In this document: positions 1-6,015 of the stretch, piece after piece
How the letters are laid out: each line of letters opens with the position of its first letter
Numbering within the stretch: the stretch's first letter is position 1
Assembly (NCBI GenBank): GCA_013140465.1
Contig: JABFST010000046.1
Span: 1-7,337 of the forward strand
Reading direction: 5' to 3'
Length of the DNA: 7,337 nt
DNA from: Methylococcaceae bacterium
GTDB taxonomy: Bacteria; Pseudomonadota; Gammaproteobacteria; Methylococcales; Methylomonadaceae
The notes under the pieces: model-generated
Databases searched by the model: none
What the model saw: the letters and a program-made list of their open reading frames with translations, nothing else
What the model was told of the DNA's origin: nothing
Program-made: the position numbers and the translations under genes

Positions 1-74
1 GTGTCTAATGGCTGTGGCAACGTCATGGGGCTTTCTCTCTGATAGTTAAAAGCTTCATAATATGGGTTGCCACT

Positions 75-99
75 CCCTGTTTTTCAAGGGTAAACAGGG
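75..99. other. 8-bp perfect hairpin in the leader region
   Basis: CCCTGTTT (75-82) pairs perfectly with AAACAGGG (92-99) across a 9-nt loop. A G-rich tract follows (GGGGG-TT-GGGGG, 97-108) rather than a T-run, so this is not a classical rho-independent terminator in the plus direction. The rest of 1-169 holds nothing I recognise as a gene. The frame upstream of the ATG at 170 is open from 62, but its translation looks like non-coding sequence. Confidence 0.35.
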
Positions 100-169
100 G
101 GTTGGGGGCTTAAGTTGGCGCGTATGCGCGTTACCCCTGCCAATACTTGACCCATTACAGCATTCACAA

Positions 170-289
170 ATGCCTACTGAAAAATTCCAGTTACCGGAAA
201 AAACCGCCGACTTTGTCTTTGCCGATGTTGACGATAGCCTAAGTTTTGCCCAACAGCTTAGACAACAGGCTTGGCAACGCCATGAATAA
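170..289 (+). CDS. Small antitoxin-like protein preceding a PIN toxin (39 aa)
   Basis: A 39-residue acidic ORF (starts MPTEKFQLPEKT, ends QQAWQRHE) lies directly upstream of a VapC-type toxin frame and overlaps it by 8 nt in an ATGAATAA arrangement. That overlap is typical of translationally coupled antitoxin-toxin pairs and is the main reason for the call. I do not recognise the family, and no ribbon-helix-helix or AbrB signature is visible. It is shorter than most VapB antitoxins, so it may be only the toxin-binding tail of a gene that has lost its DNA-binding N-terminus. The frame stays open upstream to 62, but those residues do not look protein-like and ATG 170 has no clear Shine-Dalgarno. 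The coding status is plausible, not certain. Confidence 0.5.
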   Translation: MPTEKFQLPEKTADFVFADVDDSLSFAQQLRQQAWQRHE

Positions 290-659
290 TCGGGTGCTTT
301 GCGATACTTGCATCCTGATTGACGCGGCTAACGGACGCAGCAGGTTACTTGCAGAGTTGCATAGCCAAAATATCCAGCTCTTCATTAATCCCGTCATCGA
401 GTTGGAACTGCTGCAAGGCGCACGCAATAAAGCCGAATTGCAACAGTTGGAAAAATGAGTGGCTATGTTCCATCACTTAGAAATGCCTACAGAAGTTTTC
501 ACCGTGGCGCGGTCTGTGATTAGGCAATACTCACTTTCACACGGCTTACGCCTAGCCGATGCCTTGATTGCCGCAACGGTATTAGTTTATGGGCTAGAAT
601 TACTGACAATAAACCAAAAAGATTTTCGGTTTATACCTGAATTGGTTTTGTGGGCTTGA
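282..659 (+). pseudogene. vapC: VapC-type PIN-domain toxin, interrupted by in-frame TGA
   Basis: Reading from ATG 282 through the TGA at 456-458 gives a 125-codon frame matching the length and plan of VapC PIN ribonucleases, which cleave RNA (often initiator tRNA) in a Mg-dependent reaction. Visible features are the N-terminal motif VLCDTCILID (Asp8), an acidic pair in the ELELLQGA segment (Glu40/Glu42), RLADALIAAT (Asp93) and NQKDF (Asn111/Asp114). These are the four acidic positions expected of the family. The same frame continues unbroken after codon 59, so one substitution (for example TGG Trp to TGA) explains the break. The N-terminal piece (58 aa) and the C-terminal piece (restart possible at GTG 459 or ATG 465) each hold only part of the active site. 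The gene overlaps the small antitoxin-like ORF by 8 nt. A functional split toxin is possible but unlikely. Confidence 0.8.
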
Positions 660-711
660 TGACGGGTGTAATGCCACTTGCGGTAGAAAAGCAAAAGAAT
701 TGCTCGCCTAA

Positions 712-755
712 GCCAACGCCTAGCGTGCAGTAACAAAAAAGGGTACAGTGATGTA
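712..755. repeat. 44-bp dispersed repeat, copy 1
   Basis: These 44 bases, starting GCCAACGCCTAGCGTGC, are identical to 6016-6059. Both copies end inside a hairpin and both sit a short distance upstream of an antitoxin start codon (67 nt here, 34 nt in copy 2), although the two toxin-antitoxin modules are unrelated. Flanking sequences differ, so the repeat is a discrete unit rather than part of one large duplication. Confidence 0.85.
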
Positions 756-764
756 GCCTTTTTT
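735..764. terminator. Terminator-like hairpin (A6...T6) in repeat copy 1
   Basis: AAAAAAGGGTAC (735-746) pairs with GTAGCCTTTTTT (753-764) around the loop AGTGAT, a 12-position stem with a single G/G mismatch. The A-run/T-run ends make it look like a bidirectional rho-independent terminator. It lies 75 nt after the broken vapC frame and 57 nt before the next antitoxin, so it would insulate the two modules. Confidence 0.6.
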
Positions 765-821
765 ATGACTAGGATTTTACAACCTATCAAACCGCCCCAT
801 TAACAATTTTAAAGGCTCCCA

Positions 822-1064
822 ATGATTACCTTATCTATCTCCCCGCAAGGTCAAATCACCTTACCCGCCGATGTGTTGCAAATAGGCACTTGGAAAAATA
901 ATAAGGAATTAGTGCTGCTCTGCTTGGGCGACACCGTTATTTTACGCCCAGCCCATTATCAAAAAACTGATGATATTAGCGATTTAGGCGGTTTTTTTAA
1001 AAAAACCACCGTTAAATTAACGCCTGAAGAATTATGTGCAGCTGTTGATTTAACAGAGGAGTAA
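822..1064 (+). CDS. AbrB/MazE-type (SpoVT-AbrB fold) antitoxin, partner of VapC
   Basis: This 80-residue protein begins with the swapped-hairpin DNA-binding signature of AbrB/MazE-type antitoxins: ISPQGQITLPADV (residues 7-19), followed by an ELVLLCLGDTVILRP segment. The acidic C-terminal half (after about residue 48) would be the toxin-binding tail. In the known families such proteins neutralise the partner toxin and repress their own promoter. The start at 822 has an AAAGG Shine-Dalgarno-like element at 811-815. The PIN toxin follows after only 3 nt, so the two are almost certainly co-transcribed. Family membership of the N-terminal domain is clear. Specific partnership with VapC is inferred from spacing. 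Confidence 0.85.
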   Translation: MITLSISPQGQITLPADVLQIGTWKNNKELVLLCLGDTVILRPAHYQKTDDISDLGGFFKKTTVKLTPEELCAAVDLTEE

Positions 1065-1067
1065 GCC

Positions 1068-1460
1068 TTGTTAATTGCCGTTGACACCAATATCATGATC
1101 CGACTCGCCATGCGTGACGATGAAGAGCAATACCAAAAGGCAATGGTCTTATTAATGGAGCATCCGTTTTTCATCAGCAAAACCGTGCAGTTAGAAATGG
1201 AGTGGGTATTACGTTCGCGCTATAAACAAGCCTGTGATGAAATAGCTGATTTTTTTACCTTGCTGTTGCAGAAAAATAAAATTCACTGTGAAAACGAACA
1301 AGCACTCATGAATGCCCTATGTTGGTATCGCTTAGGGGCCGATTTTGCAGACGCGCTACATTTAGCCAACTGCGAAGCACTGCCGTTCTATACTTTTGAC
1401 GGACGATTTTGTAAAAATGCAATTAAAGACGGTATTGCACCAAGTGTTACGATTTTATAA
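1068..1460 (+). CDS. vapC: VapC-type PIN-domain ribonuclease toxin (130 aa, TTG start)
   Basis: A complete PIN domain: AVDTNIMIRL with Asp6, QLEMEWVLR with Glu43/Glu45, ADFADALHLA with Asp92/Asp95, and YTFDGRF with Asp111. All expected metal-binding acidic residues are present, and the length is normal for VapC. By family knowledge it is a Mg-dependent endoribonuclease that inhibits translation when freed from its antitoxin. The TTG start at 1068 is supported by a strong AGAGGAG element at 1055-1061. The next ATG (1092) would remove the catalytic Asp6. It lies 3 nt after the AbrB-type antitoxin, forming a two-gene operon. This is the only toxin in the window with an undamaged frame. It is not closely similar to the broken PIN toxin at 282-659 beyond the catalytic motifs. 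Confidence 0.92.
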   Translation: MLIAVDTNIMIRLAMRDDEEQYQKAMVLLMEHPFFISKTVQLEMEWVLRSRYKQACDEIADFFTLLLQKNKIHCENEQALMNALCWYRLGADFADALHLANCEALPFYTFDGRFCKNAIKDGIAPSVTIL

Positions 1461-1711
1461 AACATCGGCAAGTAGTGCGCTTAAAACCGTTATGACAGGC
1501 CAAACCATTCAAAGGCATTATTGGAAGTTGTAAGATTTCATCGGAGAGGAAGTTAAAACCCTAGGCCATAAACAAATCATTCTTTTTTTCCGGTATTATG
1601 GGAAATTGAAAGGAAAGTAGCCATAACCAGAGCGGTTGATTAGCAATTACGGAGTTTCTAAGTGAAATATACTACTTTACTTAAATATTAAAATAGGCAA
1701 AACATCAGCAG
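1461..1711. other. AT-rich spacer between vapBC and the helicase
   Basis: I see no gene, RNA gene or strong terminator in these 251 bases. A TATACT hexamer at 1668-1673 would serve as a -10 box about 40 nt before the helicase start, but the best upstream partner (TTACGG, 1647-1652) is a poor -35 at 15-nt spacing. The helicase ATG at 1712 has no convincing Shine-Dalgarno. The helicase therefore probably has its own promoter here, but the exact elements are unsure. Confidence 0.4.
1668..1673 (+). promoter_or_regulatory. Candidate -10 box for the helicase gene
   Basis: TATACT matches the sigma-70 -10 consensus at five of six positions and lies in a locally AT-rich stretch 38 nt before the helicase ATG. 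There is no good -35 hexamer, so the call is weak. Confidence 0.25.
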
Positions 1712-4426
1712 ATGGACAATAAAATCATAGATTTCTACGATTATGCTATAAATTTTGGCATGTCTATAGACGTTATAAAGAAACTTCAGGAAAGCGGCAT
1801 CAAATATTTCACAGAAACACAAAATGCCGCATTAGAGGCTGGCTTATGTAAAGGAGAAAGCCTTTGTGTATCCGCCCCTACGTCATCAGGAAAAACAACA
1901 ATAGCTGAAATTGCCGCTATTGAAGCAGCGTTAAAAGGTAATAAGACACTATATCTTGTTACCCACCGCGCACTTGCAGAAGAAAAATATAATGTATTCA
2001 AATCAAAATATAACGAAAGCGAAAAATGGTTCAGCGTTTCAATTTCTACGGGCGATCATTCAGAGGGTGATTGGGAAGACGGCATATTAGTTGCCACTTA
2101 TGAAAAATATTTATCTTTATTAAGTAGCGGAAATACCAAATATGCTGTAGAGGGCAAAGTAATTATTGCCGATGAAATACAGATTTTAAGCGACGATACA
2201 CGCGGTGCAGATATTGAAATCTTGTGTTCAATAATCAAAGAGAAAAAACCAGATCAGTTGATAGCTTTATCCGCTACTATTCCAAACATCCGAGAAATAG
2301 CTGATTGGCTTAACTGTAAATGTGTAAAAATTTCTAATAGGGATGTAAAGCTAAAAGAAGAAATTTGGCATAACAATAGTTGTTTTTCGAAATACTATGG
2401 TGATGACGAATCCACTCAAGATCAAAGTATTACCTATCCAACAGACACGCTAAAAGCCGTACATCATTTTTTATCAAAAGAAATGTACCCTATTTTAGTA
2501 TTTACTATGACTAAGCCGCGTGCAGCTGAATTAGCGAACGATTTTTCTAAATCCCAGCAGCAACATCCTAATTCTTTAATCTTATCTGAACAATTTGATC
2601 TTTTCAGCGAACCTACTTTTTTAAGCAGTCAGTTAAAAAATAATATTGAACGAAAAGTTGCTTTTCATTCTGCAAACTTGAGTTTTTCAGAACGAATCTT
2701 TATAGAGCAATCGCTTAGAGATGGTTCAATACACGTCATTTTTGCCACACCAACCTTAGCAGCTGGGGTTAATTTTCCTGTTCGCACTGTTATATTCGAC
2801 TCTTTTAATCGTACCTGGATTAATCAATGGTTGCCGAAATATGAATACAGAAATATGTCAGGACGTGCCGGAAGGCTTGGATTCCATGATGAAGGCAACT
2901 CAGTTTTAATTACAAAAAATCAGGTCGAATTCATTCAGGCAAAAAAATTACTGGATAATGCCATTGAACCATTAAGCTCCGTACTTTTTGATAAGAGCAT
3001 TCGAAAAATAATACTTAACTTAATTGCATCAAAAATATGCCTAAATTTCGAAACATTAATTGAATTTTTTTCAAACACTTTTTGGTATTTTTCTACTTTA
3101 GAAAAAAACCCTTTACAACTTGAGCAATTAAATCTCGCTATTAGAGATTCCATTGAATGGCTTATAGATAAAGAACTTATTGCTAATAATAATTCTGAGT
3201 TGTTTGCAACTAGGCTAGGTGTTGCTATTGCAAGTTCAGGATTATTGCCATCCACAGGTGTATTTTTATTTACTGTTATTTTGGAAAATGTTGATCGTTT
3301 TGAGCGGGATGATTATGTTTTACCTTTATTGCATATCATTTGTTCTTCTGATGAGTTTTCAGAAAAAGTAGGCCAGCGATTTCTTCCCTATGCACGACGC
3401 AATCAACCTGAAAACATAGCATGGCAAGCTGTTAGTAACTGTAACCCTTTTGTTTCTCCAAACACTGGAGAGTTTGTGGATAGGATTATTAATGCTGCGT
3501 ATGGCTTATTTCTATGGCAAAAAGGTACAGCAGAAAGAGAGCTTCGTCAGCATTTACCAAGCATTTCATACGGTGAATATCAGACTTTATCAGCGAATGT
3601 CGCATGGATATTAGAAGGTATCGCTTCAATTCTGAGCATTCCAGACACTAACGTCCATACAAATTTAGTGGCTAAAATAAAAATATTATCTGAAAGTATT
3701 TTGTACGGCGTACCTTTTGAAATTCTTGATATTTTAAAGGCATGTAAGGCAAATAATGTACCTGGATTTGGTAGGCATAGGGCTATGATTCTAGTCTCTA
3801 ATAATCTATCTGATATGAACATGCTTTTAGAACAAGATCATAAATTCATCTTTGAATTAATGGGCAACCAGCAACGGGCTGATAGCCTGATAGAAGCTAT
3901 ATCTAATTATTTCCCAAATAAACTAAGCACTTGGAAGCAAAGGCATTTGAAACGAGTTTCAGACAAATACAAACAATTATTATCTGATTCTTATGATAAA
4001 ACAGGCGATGATTATGAAATCCCTATAGAAGAAATACTTAGTTTATTAGACTGGAAGGTCACAAAATTAGACGATGGAAAACGTCAAGGTGTACCAGATT
4101 TTAATATTGAATTTAATAATATGAGCATATTGTTGGAATGCAAAACTAAGATTAAGAGGCAAGTTCCACTTGAAACTATTGATGCTTTCGCAGTATTAAC
4201 AAAGGGCGTTGATTTTGAAGCCACTCATTGCGTTACCTTAGGAAAGCCAGACTTTAATAGCCACTCAAAAGAAAAAGCAATCGCTTCTAAGAAAATAACA
4301 CTTTTAGCCCACTATTATTTTATTGAGGCAATAGTGCAGTTTTTAGAACAAAAACAAACTACTGAAACTATTTTTAATTGGTTACTAACTCCGGGATTAG
4401 CATCTAAAGATACTTTAAATTCGTAA
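1712..4426 (+). CDS. Ski2-like superfamily 2 helicase with C-terminal PD-(D/E)XK nuclease-like domain (904 aa)
   Basis: Residues 1-400 carry a full SF2 helicase core: Q-like motif FTETQ (33-37), Walker A APTSSGKT (55-62), HRALAEEKY (85-93), Walker B ADEIQ (153-157), SAT (187-189), ILVFTMTK (261-268), ATPTLAAGVNFP (345-356) and RNMSGRAGR (380-388). The DEIQ box and the motif V/VI pattern fit the Ski2/Hel308-like branch. About 400-660 is helical and unrecognised. VPGFGRHRAMIL (683-694) resembles a helix-hairpin-helix DNA-binding element, as in Hel308 relatives. About 770-870 resembles a PD-(D/E)XK nuclease: GVPD (Asp796) then LLECK (Glu809, Lys811). The predicted activity is ATP-driven unwinding or translocation coupled to DNA or RNA cleavage. 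The gene is much more AT-rich than the fhcA fragments, suggesting horizontal acquisition. Helicase-nuclease fusions beside toxin-antitoxin genes suggest phage or plasmid defence, perhaps distantly related to Hachiman HamB helicases. No hamA-like gene is adjacent. The helicase is certain, the nuclease likely, defence inferred. Confidence 0.9.
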   Translation: MDNKIIDFYDYAINFGMSIDVIKKLQESGIKYFTETQNAALEAGLCKGESLCVSAPTSSGKTTIAEIAAIEAALKGNKTLYLVTHRALAEEKYNVFKSKYNESEKWFSVSISTGDHSEGDWEDGILVATYEKYLSLLSSGNTKYAVEGKVIIADEIQILSDDTRGADIEILCSIIKEKKPDQLIALSATIPNIREIADWLNCKCVKISNRDVKLKEEIWHNNSCFSKYYGDDESTQDQSITYPTDTLKAVHHFLSKEMYPILVFTMTKPRAAELANDFSKSQQQHPNSLILSEQFDLFSEPTFLSSQLKNNIERKVAFHSANLSFSERIFIEQSLRDGSIHVIFATPTLAAGVNFPVRTVIFDSFNRTWINQWLPKYEYRNMSGRAGRLGFHDEGNSVLITKNQVEFIQAKKLLDNAIEPLSSVLFDKSIRKIILNLIASKICLNFETLIEFFSNTFWYFSTLEKNPLQLEQLNLAIRDSIEWLIDKELIANNNSELFATRLGVAIASSGLLPSTGVFLFTVILENVDRFERDDYVLPLLHIICSSDEFSEKVGQRFLPYARRNQPENIAWQAVSNCNPFVSPNTGEFVDRIINAAYGLFLWQKGTAERELRQHLPSISYGEYQTLSANVAWILEGIASILSIPDTNVHTNLVAKIKILSESILYGVPFEILDILKACKANNVPGFGRHRAMILVSNNLSDMNMLLEQDHKFIFELMGNQQRADSLIEAISNYFPNKLSTWKQRHLKRVSDKYKQLLSDSYDKTGDDYEIPIEEILSLLDWKVTKLDDGKRQGVPDFNIEFNNMSILLECKTKIKRQVPLETIDAFAVLTKGVDFEATHCVTLGKPDFNSHSKEKAIASKKITLLAHYYFIEAIVQFLEQKQTTETIFNWLLTPGLASKDTLNS

Positions 4427-4670
4427 GGCTGTTTCGACGACAGACAAAACGCCATAAACAGCGCAGCTAAACCGAAATGGCTTATTGTCTATCAGGACTG
4501 TGAATTTATTCCGAAATCAGGTACAACACTGCTATCAAAAGCAACCAGCCTCTAAGTAACGCACTGAATTGAGGTATGCACGGCTAATAACAACCCGATT
4601 CCGCTTTGCTACATCGGGGCTACTTGCTACGATTCCAACAATTGGCGCATTATTTGGCAAACGAAGTGCC
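4427..4670. other. Spacer after the helicase, with a same-frame 42-codon open stretch
   Basis: Directly after the helicase TAA (4424-4426) the same frame stays open for 42 codons to a TAA at 4553-4555, with a protein-like segment WLIVYQDCEFIPKSG. There is no start codon for it. It could be a former longer C-terminus of the helicase cut short by the TAA, the tail of an unrelated gene, or chance. The rest of the stretch holds one hairpin (4594-4618) and no recognised gene. Confidence 0.35.
4594..4618. other. 6-bp hairpin between the helicase and the third TA module
   Basis: CCCGAT (4594-4599) pairs with ATCGGG (4613-4618) over a 13-nt loop. No T-run follows, so it is not a convincing rho-independent terminator. 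It may help separate helicase transcription from the next module. Confidence 0.3.
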
Positions 4671-4715
4671 TTGACATATACCCGAGTTTTTAATTTTTGC
4701 CCGTTGTAGAACAAC
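4671..4715 (+). promoter_or_regulatory. Candidate promoter and operator palindrome of the RHH antitoxin
   Basis: TTGACA (4671-4676) is a perfect -35 hexamer. The best -10-like hexamers downstream (TAATTT at 4691-4696) are at only 14-nt spacing, so the promoter assignment is tentative. The palindrome GTTGT-AGA-ACAAC (4703-4715) lies 11 nt before the antitoxin ATG, where an autoregulatory ribbon-helix-helix protein would be expected to bind. Confidence 0.4.
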
Positions 4716-4726
4716 TAAGTGTCAAC

Positions 4727-4957
4727 ATGACCATCCAAGCCCACATATCCCTACCTGATGACTTGTTCAACGAACTGCAACGCCACACCCCGCAACTAGA
4801 AAGCCGATCAGTCCTGATTGCCGAGGCTTTGCGTGATTATTTTTCCGTGCATAACGAAGTCGTGGATGAGTTGGCGCAAATTAACCGTTATGCCGATGAG
4901 TTAAACCAAGAGGCTGAAAATGTGTTGGCTTATCAGGTGATGTGTGAAGAGAGGTGA
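4727..4957 (+). CDS. Ribbon-helix-helix (CopG/MetJ-type) antitoxin of a MazEF/PemIK-like module (76 aa)
   Basis: The N-terminus has the ribbon-helix-helix pattern: a short strand [10 protein letters not shown] (residues 5-14), helix A to about residue 20, then helix [14 protein letters not shown] (27-39). The acidic C-terminal tail ([20 protein letters not shown]) would wrap the toxin. Such proteins dimerise, bind a palindromic operator and neutralise the partner. ATG 4727 is chosen because the fold starts there. An in-frame GTG at 4712 and an earlier start at 4697 would add non-family residues. The end overlaps a MazF/PemK-type frame that starts at GTG 4944, a 14-nt overlap indicating translational coupling. 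The antitoxin frame is intact although its toxin is broken. Confidence 0.85.
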   Translation: MTIQAHISLPDDLFNELQRHTPQLESRSVLIAEALRDYFSVHNEVVDELAQINRYADELNQEAENVLAYQVMCEER

Positions 4958-5165
4958 CTTATATCGGGTGGCACATCCATCCGCGCGTGACCCTAAGCGT
5001 TCGACAGTTGTTGTGGTGGTCAGCCGCAAAGTTTTGTTTGATTCCTAGTTTTCTATTGTCATTTGTTCGCCTATTTATACTAACTATCATGGCTTTTCAA
5101 CCCAAGTTCATGTTGATGTAGAAGACGGTCTAAAGCAATCATGTAGTTTGCATTGCGATGAAGCT
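4944..5165 (+). pseudogene. mazF: MazF/PemK-type toxin, nonsense-interrupted and 3'-truncated
   Basis: From GTG 4944 (AGG at 4935-4937 upstream) the frame reads [20 protein letters not shown], then [13 protein letters not shown], a TAG at 5046-5048, FSIVICSPIYTNYHGFSTQV and, about 15 residues further on, LHCDE. That is the opening two-thirds of a PemK/MazF endoribonuclease, which cleaves mRNA at short sequence motifs. The conserved RGD-x-Y start and the VICSPIYT and STQVHV strands are easily recognised. Two lesions are visible: the stop at codon 35, and loss of recognisable homology after about 5165, where a palindrome-rich element takes over. About 30 C-terminal residues are missing, so the gene is dead even without the stop. 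It overlaps the end of the ribbon-helix-helix antitoxin. Confidence 0.85.
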
Positions 5166-5200
5166 GAGGGGTTATTCAATAAACCTCCCCTAACCCCCTT

Positions 5201-5225
5201 TTAAGGCATAAGTACCTACACAAGT
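5201..5225 (+). repeat. Left inverted-repeat arm of the element
   Basis: The 25-nt arm ending in CTACACAAGT pairs with 5414-5438. The innermost 10 nt are identical. Confidence 0.65.
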
Positions 5226-5239
5226 CATTAGCCCGTCAT

Positions 5240-5257
5240 TCCGGCATGGATGCCGGA
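5240..5257. repeat. REP-like palindrome TCCGGCAT-GG-ATGCCGGA
   Basis: Perfect 8-bp arms around GG, preceded by CCCGTCAT. The mirror-image unit lies at 5367-5388, followed by ATGACGG, giving a head-to-head pair as in REPIN doublets. Confidence 0.75.
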
Positions 5258-5348
5258 CTCGTTAGAGCGCATAGCGAATCCAGTGCCACGGACGGTTGCT
5301 ACGGTAAGCTGTAAGTGCTTGATTTAGCATTGCCGTGATAGTAAACAT

Positions 5349-5362
5349 TCACATCCATGTGA
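5349..5362. repeat. Short palindrome TCACAT-CC-ATGTGA
   Basis: Perfect 6-bp arms around CC, only 4 nt from the larger palindrome at 5367-5388 and built on the same CAT-CC-ATG core. Confidence 0.55.
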
Positions 5363-5366
5363 CTAG

Positions 5367-5388
5367 ATACTGGCATCCATGCCAGTAT
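5367..5388. repeat. REP-like palindrome ATACTGGCAT-CC-ATGCCAGTAT
   Basis: Perfect 10-bp arms around CC. In reverse complement, with its flank, it reads CCGTCATACTGGCATGG, matching CCGTCATTCCGGCATGG at 5233-5249 except at two positions. Confidence 0.75.
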
Positions 5389-5413
5389 GACGGTGCTTTT
5401 ATAACTTGCTCAA

Positions 5414-5438
5414 ACTTGTGTAGATACCTATGCTTTTT
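5414..5438 (-). repeat. Right inverted-repeat arm of the element
   Basis: Pairs with 5201-5225, starting ACTTGTGTAG. Confidence 0.65.
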
Positions 5439-5494
5439 AAGGAAGGGGACTGAATATTTACAAATAATGATGATACAGCTCAACTCCACATGTT

Positions 5495-5562
5495 GTTGGG
5501 TAAGACGGTTTGCCCAGCAATAAATCCCCCCCTACACCCCCGCAAAATAAGGCTTACCCAAC
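5495..5562. repeat. 10-bp perfect inverted repeat flanking a C-rich tract
   Basis: GTTGGGTAAG (5495-5504) is the exact reverse complement of CTTACCCAAC (5553-5562). Between them lies CCCCCCC-TACA-CCCCC (5526-5541). The right arm falls inside the last codons of fhcA fragment 1 on the minus strand. It could be a long-looped hairpin or the edge of a rearrangement. Confidence 0.4.
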
Positions 5563-5944
5563 TGATGCCCGACAAACCGCTGCCCGTCCGTTTGTTTAAA
5601 GCTGACATCGCCGACCTTAAAATTGTCCAAATGCAGATTATAAAATTGGTCGTAGTACGCTTGTAGTTCGCGTTTGATGCTGGGTTCATAAGACACAGCC
5701 AGTGTTTGTGTGGTGCCGTGGGTGCGGGTTTGCACCACGCCGTCTTGTACGACGCAGATGCCGTTTTTAAACACCAAGTGGGCGTGGCTGAATTGGGTTT
5801 CTTTGTTGGCGTGGGGCGTGTATACGGCAATATCGGCAATGGCGCTGGGGCAGTGTGTCCACGGTCAGGTAAGCCCAGCATCTGCGCGGCGGTGGTGCGG
5901 GTCATCCAGCAAAAATATTTCCAGGCCAATGAGCCATCGCAGAC
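5532..5944 (-). pseudogene. fhcA: fhcA fragment 1: C-terminal part of formylmethanofuran dehydrogenase subunit A, degraded
   Basis: On the minus strand the pieces read IGLEIFLLDDP, then TRTTAAQMLGLPDRGH, then IADIAVYTPHANKETQFSHA, VFKNGICVVQDGVVQ and LDNFKVGD, ending at a TAG (5534-5532). This order and wording match the end of the amidohydrolase-like A subunit (FmdA/FhcA) of formylmethanofuran dehydrogenase, in bacteria part of the formyltransferase/hydrolase complex of tetrahydromethanopterin-linked formaldehyde oxidation. The family is about 550 residues long, and only the last 135 or so are represented. They lie in three frames: one shift at about 5903, where a segment of about 160 nt present in fragment 2 is missing, and a one-base deletion near 5835-5845. 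The last about 82 codons (5532-5777) stay open, but no functional protein is expected. The identification is from memory of the family. Confidence 0.72.
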
Positions 5945-6015
5945 TATTGACAAAACTTTTCGGCTGAAAACGCTACGGCACAAGCCCGCCGCCTCCTTCG
6001 CACTCGGCATCCCAC

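Larger units (their letters stand above)
5172..5456. mobile_element. MITE/REPIN-like non-coding element with imperfect terminal inverted repeats
   Basis: A 25-nt left arm (5201-5225, ending CCTACACAAGT) matches the reverse complement of 5414-5438 at 20 of 25 positions. Weaker similarity continues outwards on both sides. Inside lie three palindromes built on the same CAT-GG/CC-ATG core, and no gene. The element starts where the MazF-like gene loses its homology, so its arrival or spread probably removed that toxin's 3' end. Exact ends and any target-site duplication cannot be fixed by eye. It could also be a REP-type cluster rather than a transposable MITE. Confidence 0.6.

Noticed and set aside
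1..45. Similarity of GTCTAATGGCTGTGGCAA at the window start to GTGAGTTATGGCTGTGGTAA near 6791
   Set aside because: The match covers only about a dozen bases and does not extend to either side; chance is likely.
97..108. G-quadruplex regulatory element
   Set aside because: Only two adjacent G5 runs plus one G3 run are close together. The fourth tract needed for a stable quadruplex is not convincingly placed.
712..755. Integron attC-type recombination site
   Set aside because: TA cassettes with a shared repeat suggest integron cassettes, but the repeat lacks the paired RYYYAAC/GTTRRRY core sites and the imperfect palindrome of attC, and no integrase is present.
2935..3822. Minus-strand open frames inside the helicase gene (2935-3255 and 3580-3822)
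   Set aside because: They lie antisense within a well-supported coding region and have no motif or ribosome binding site.
1712..4426. Hachiman system (hamAB)
   Set aside because: The helicase is of a similar general type, but no separate hamA-like gene lies beside it and its nuclease-like domain is C-terminal in the same protein. Only a distant relationship can be suggested.
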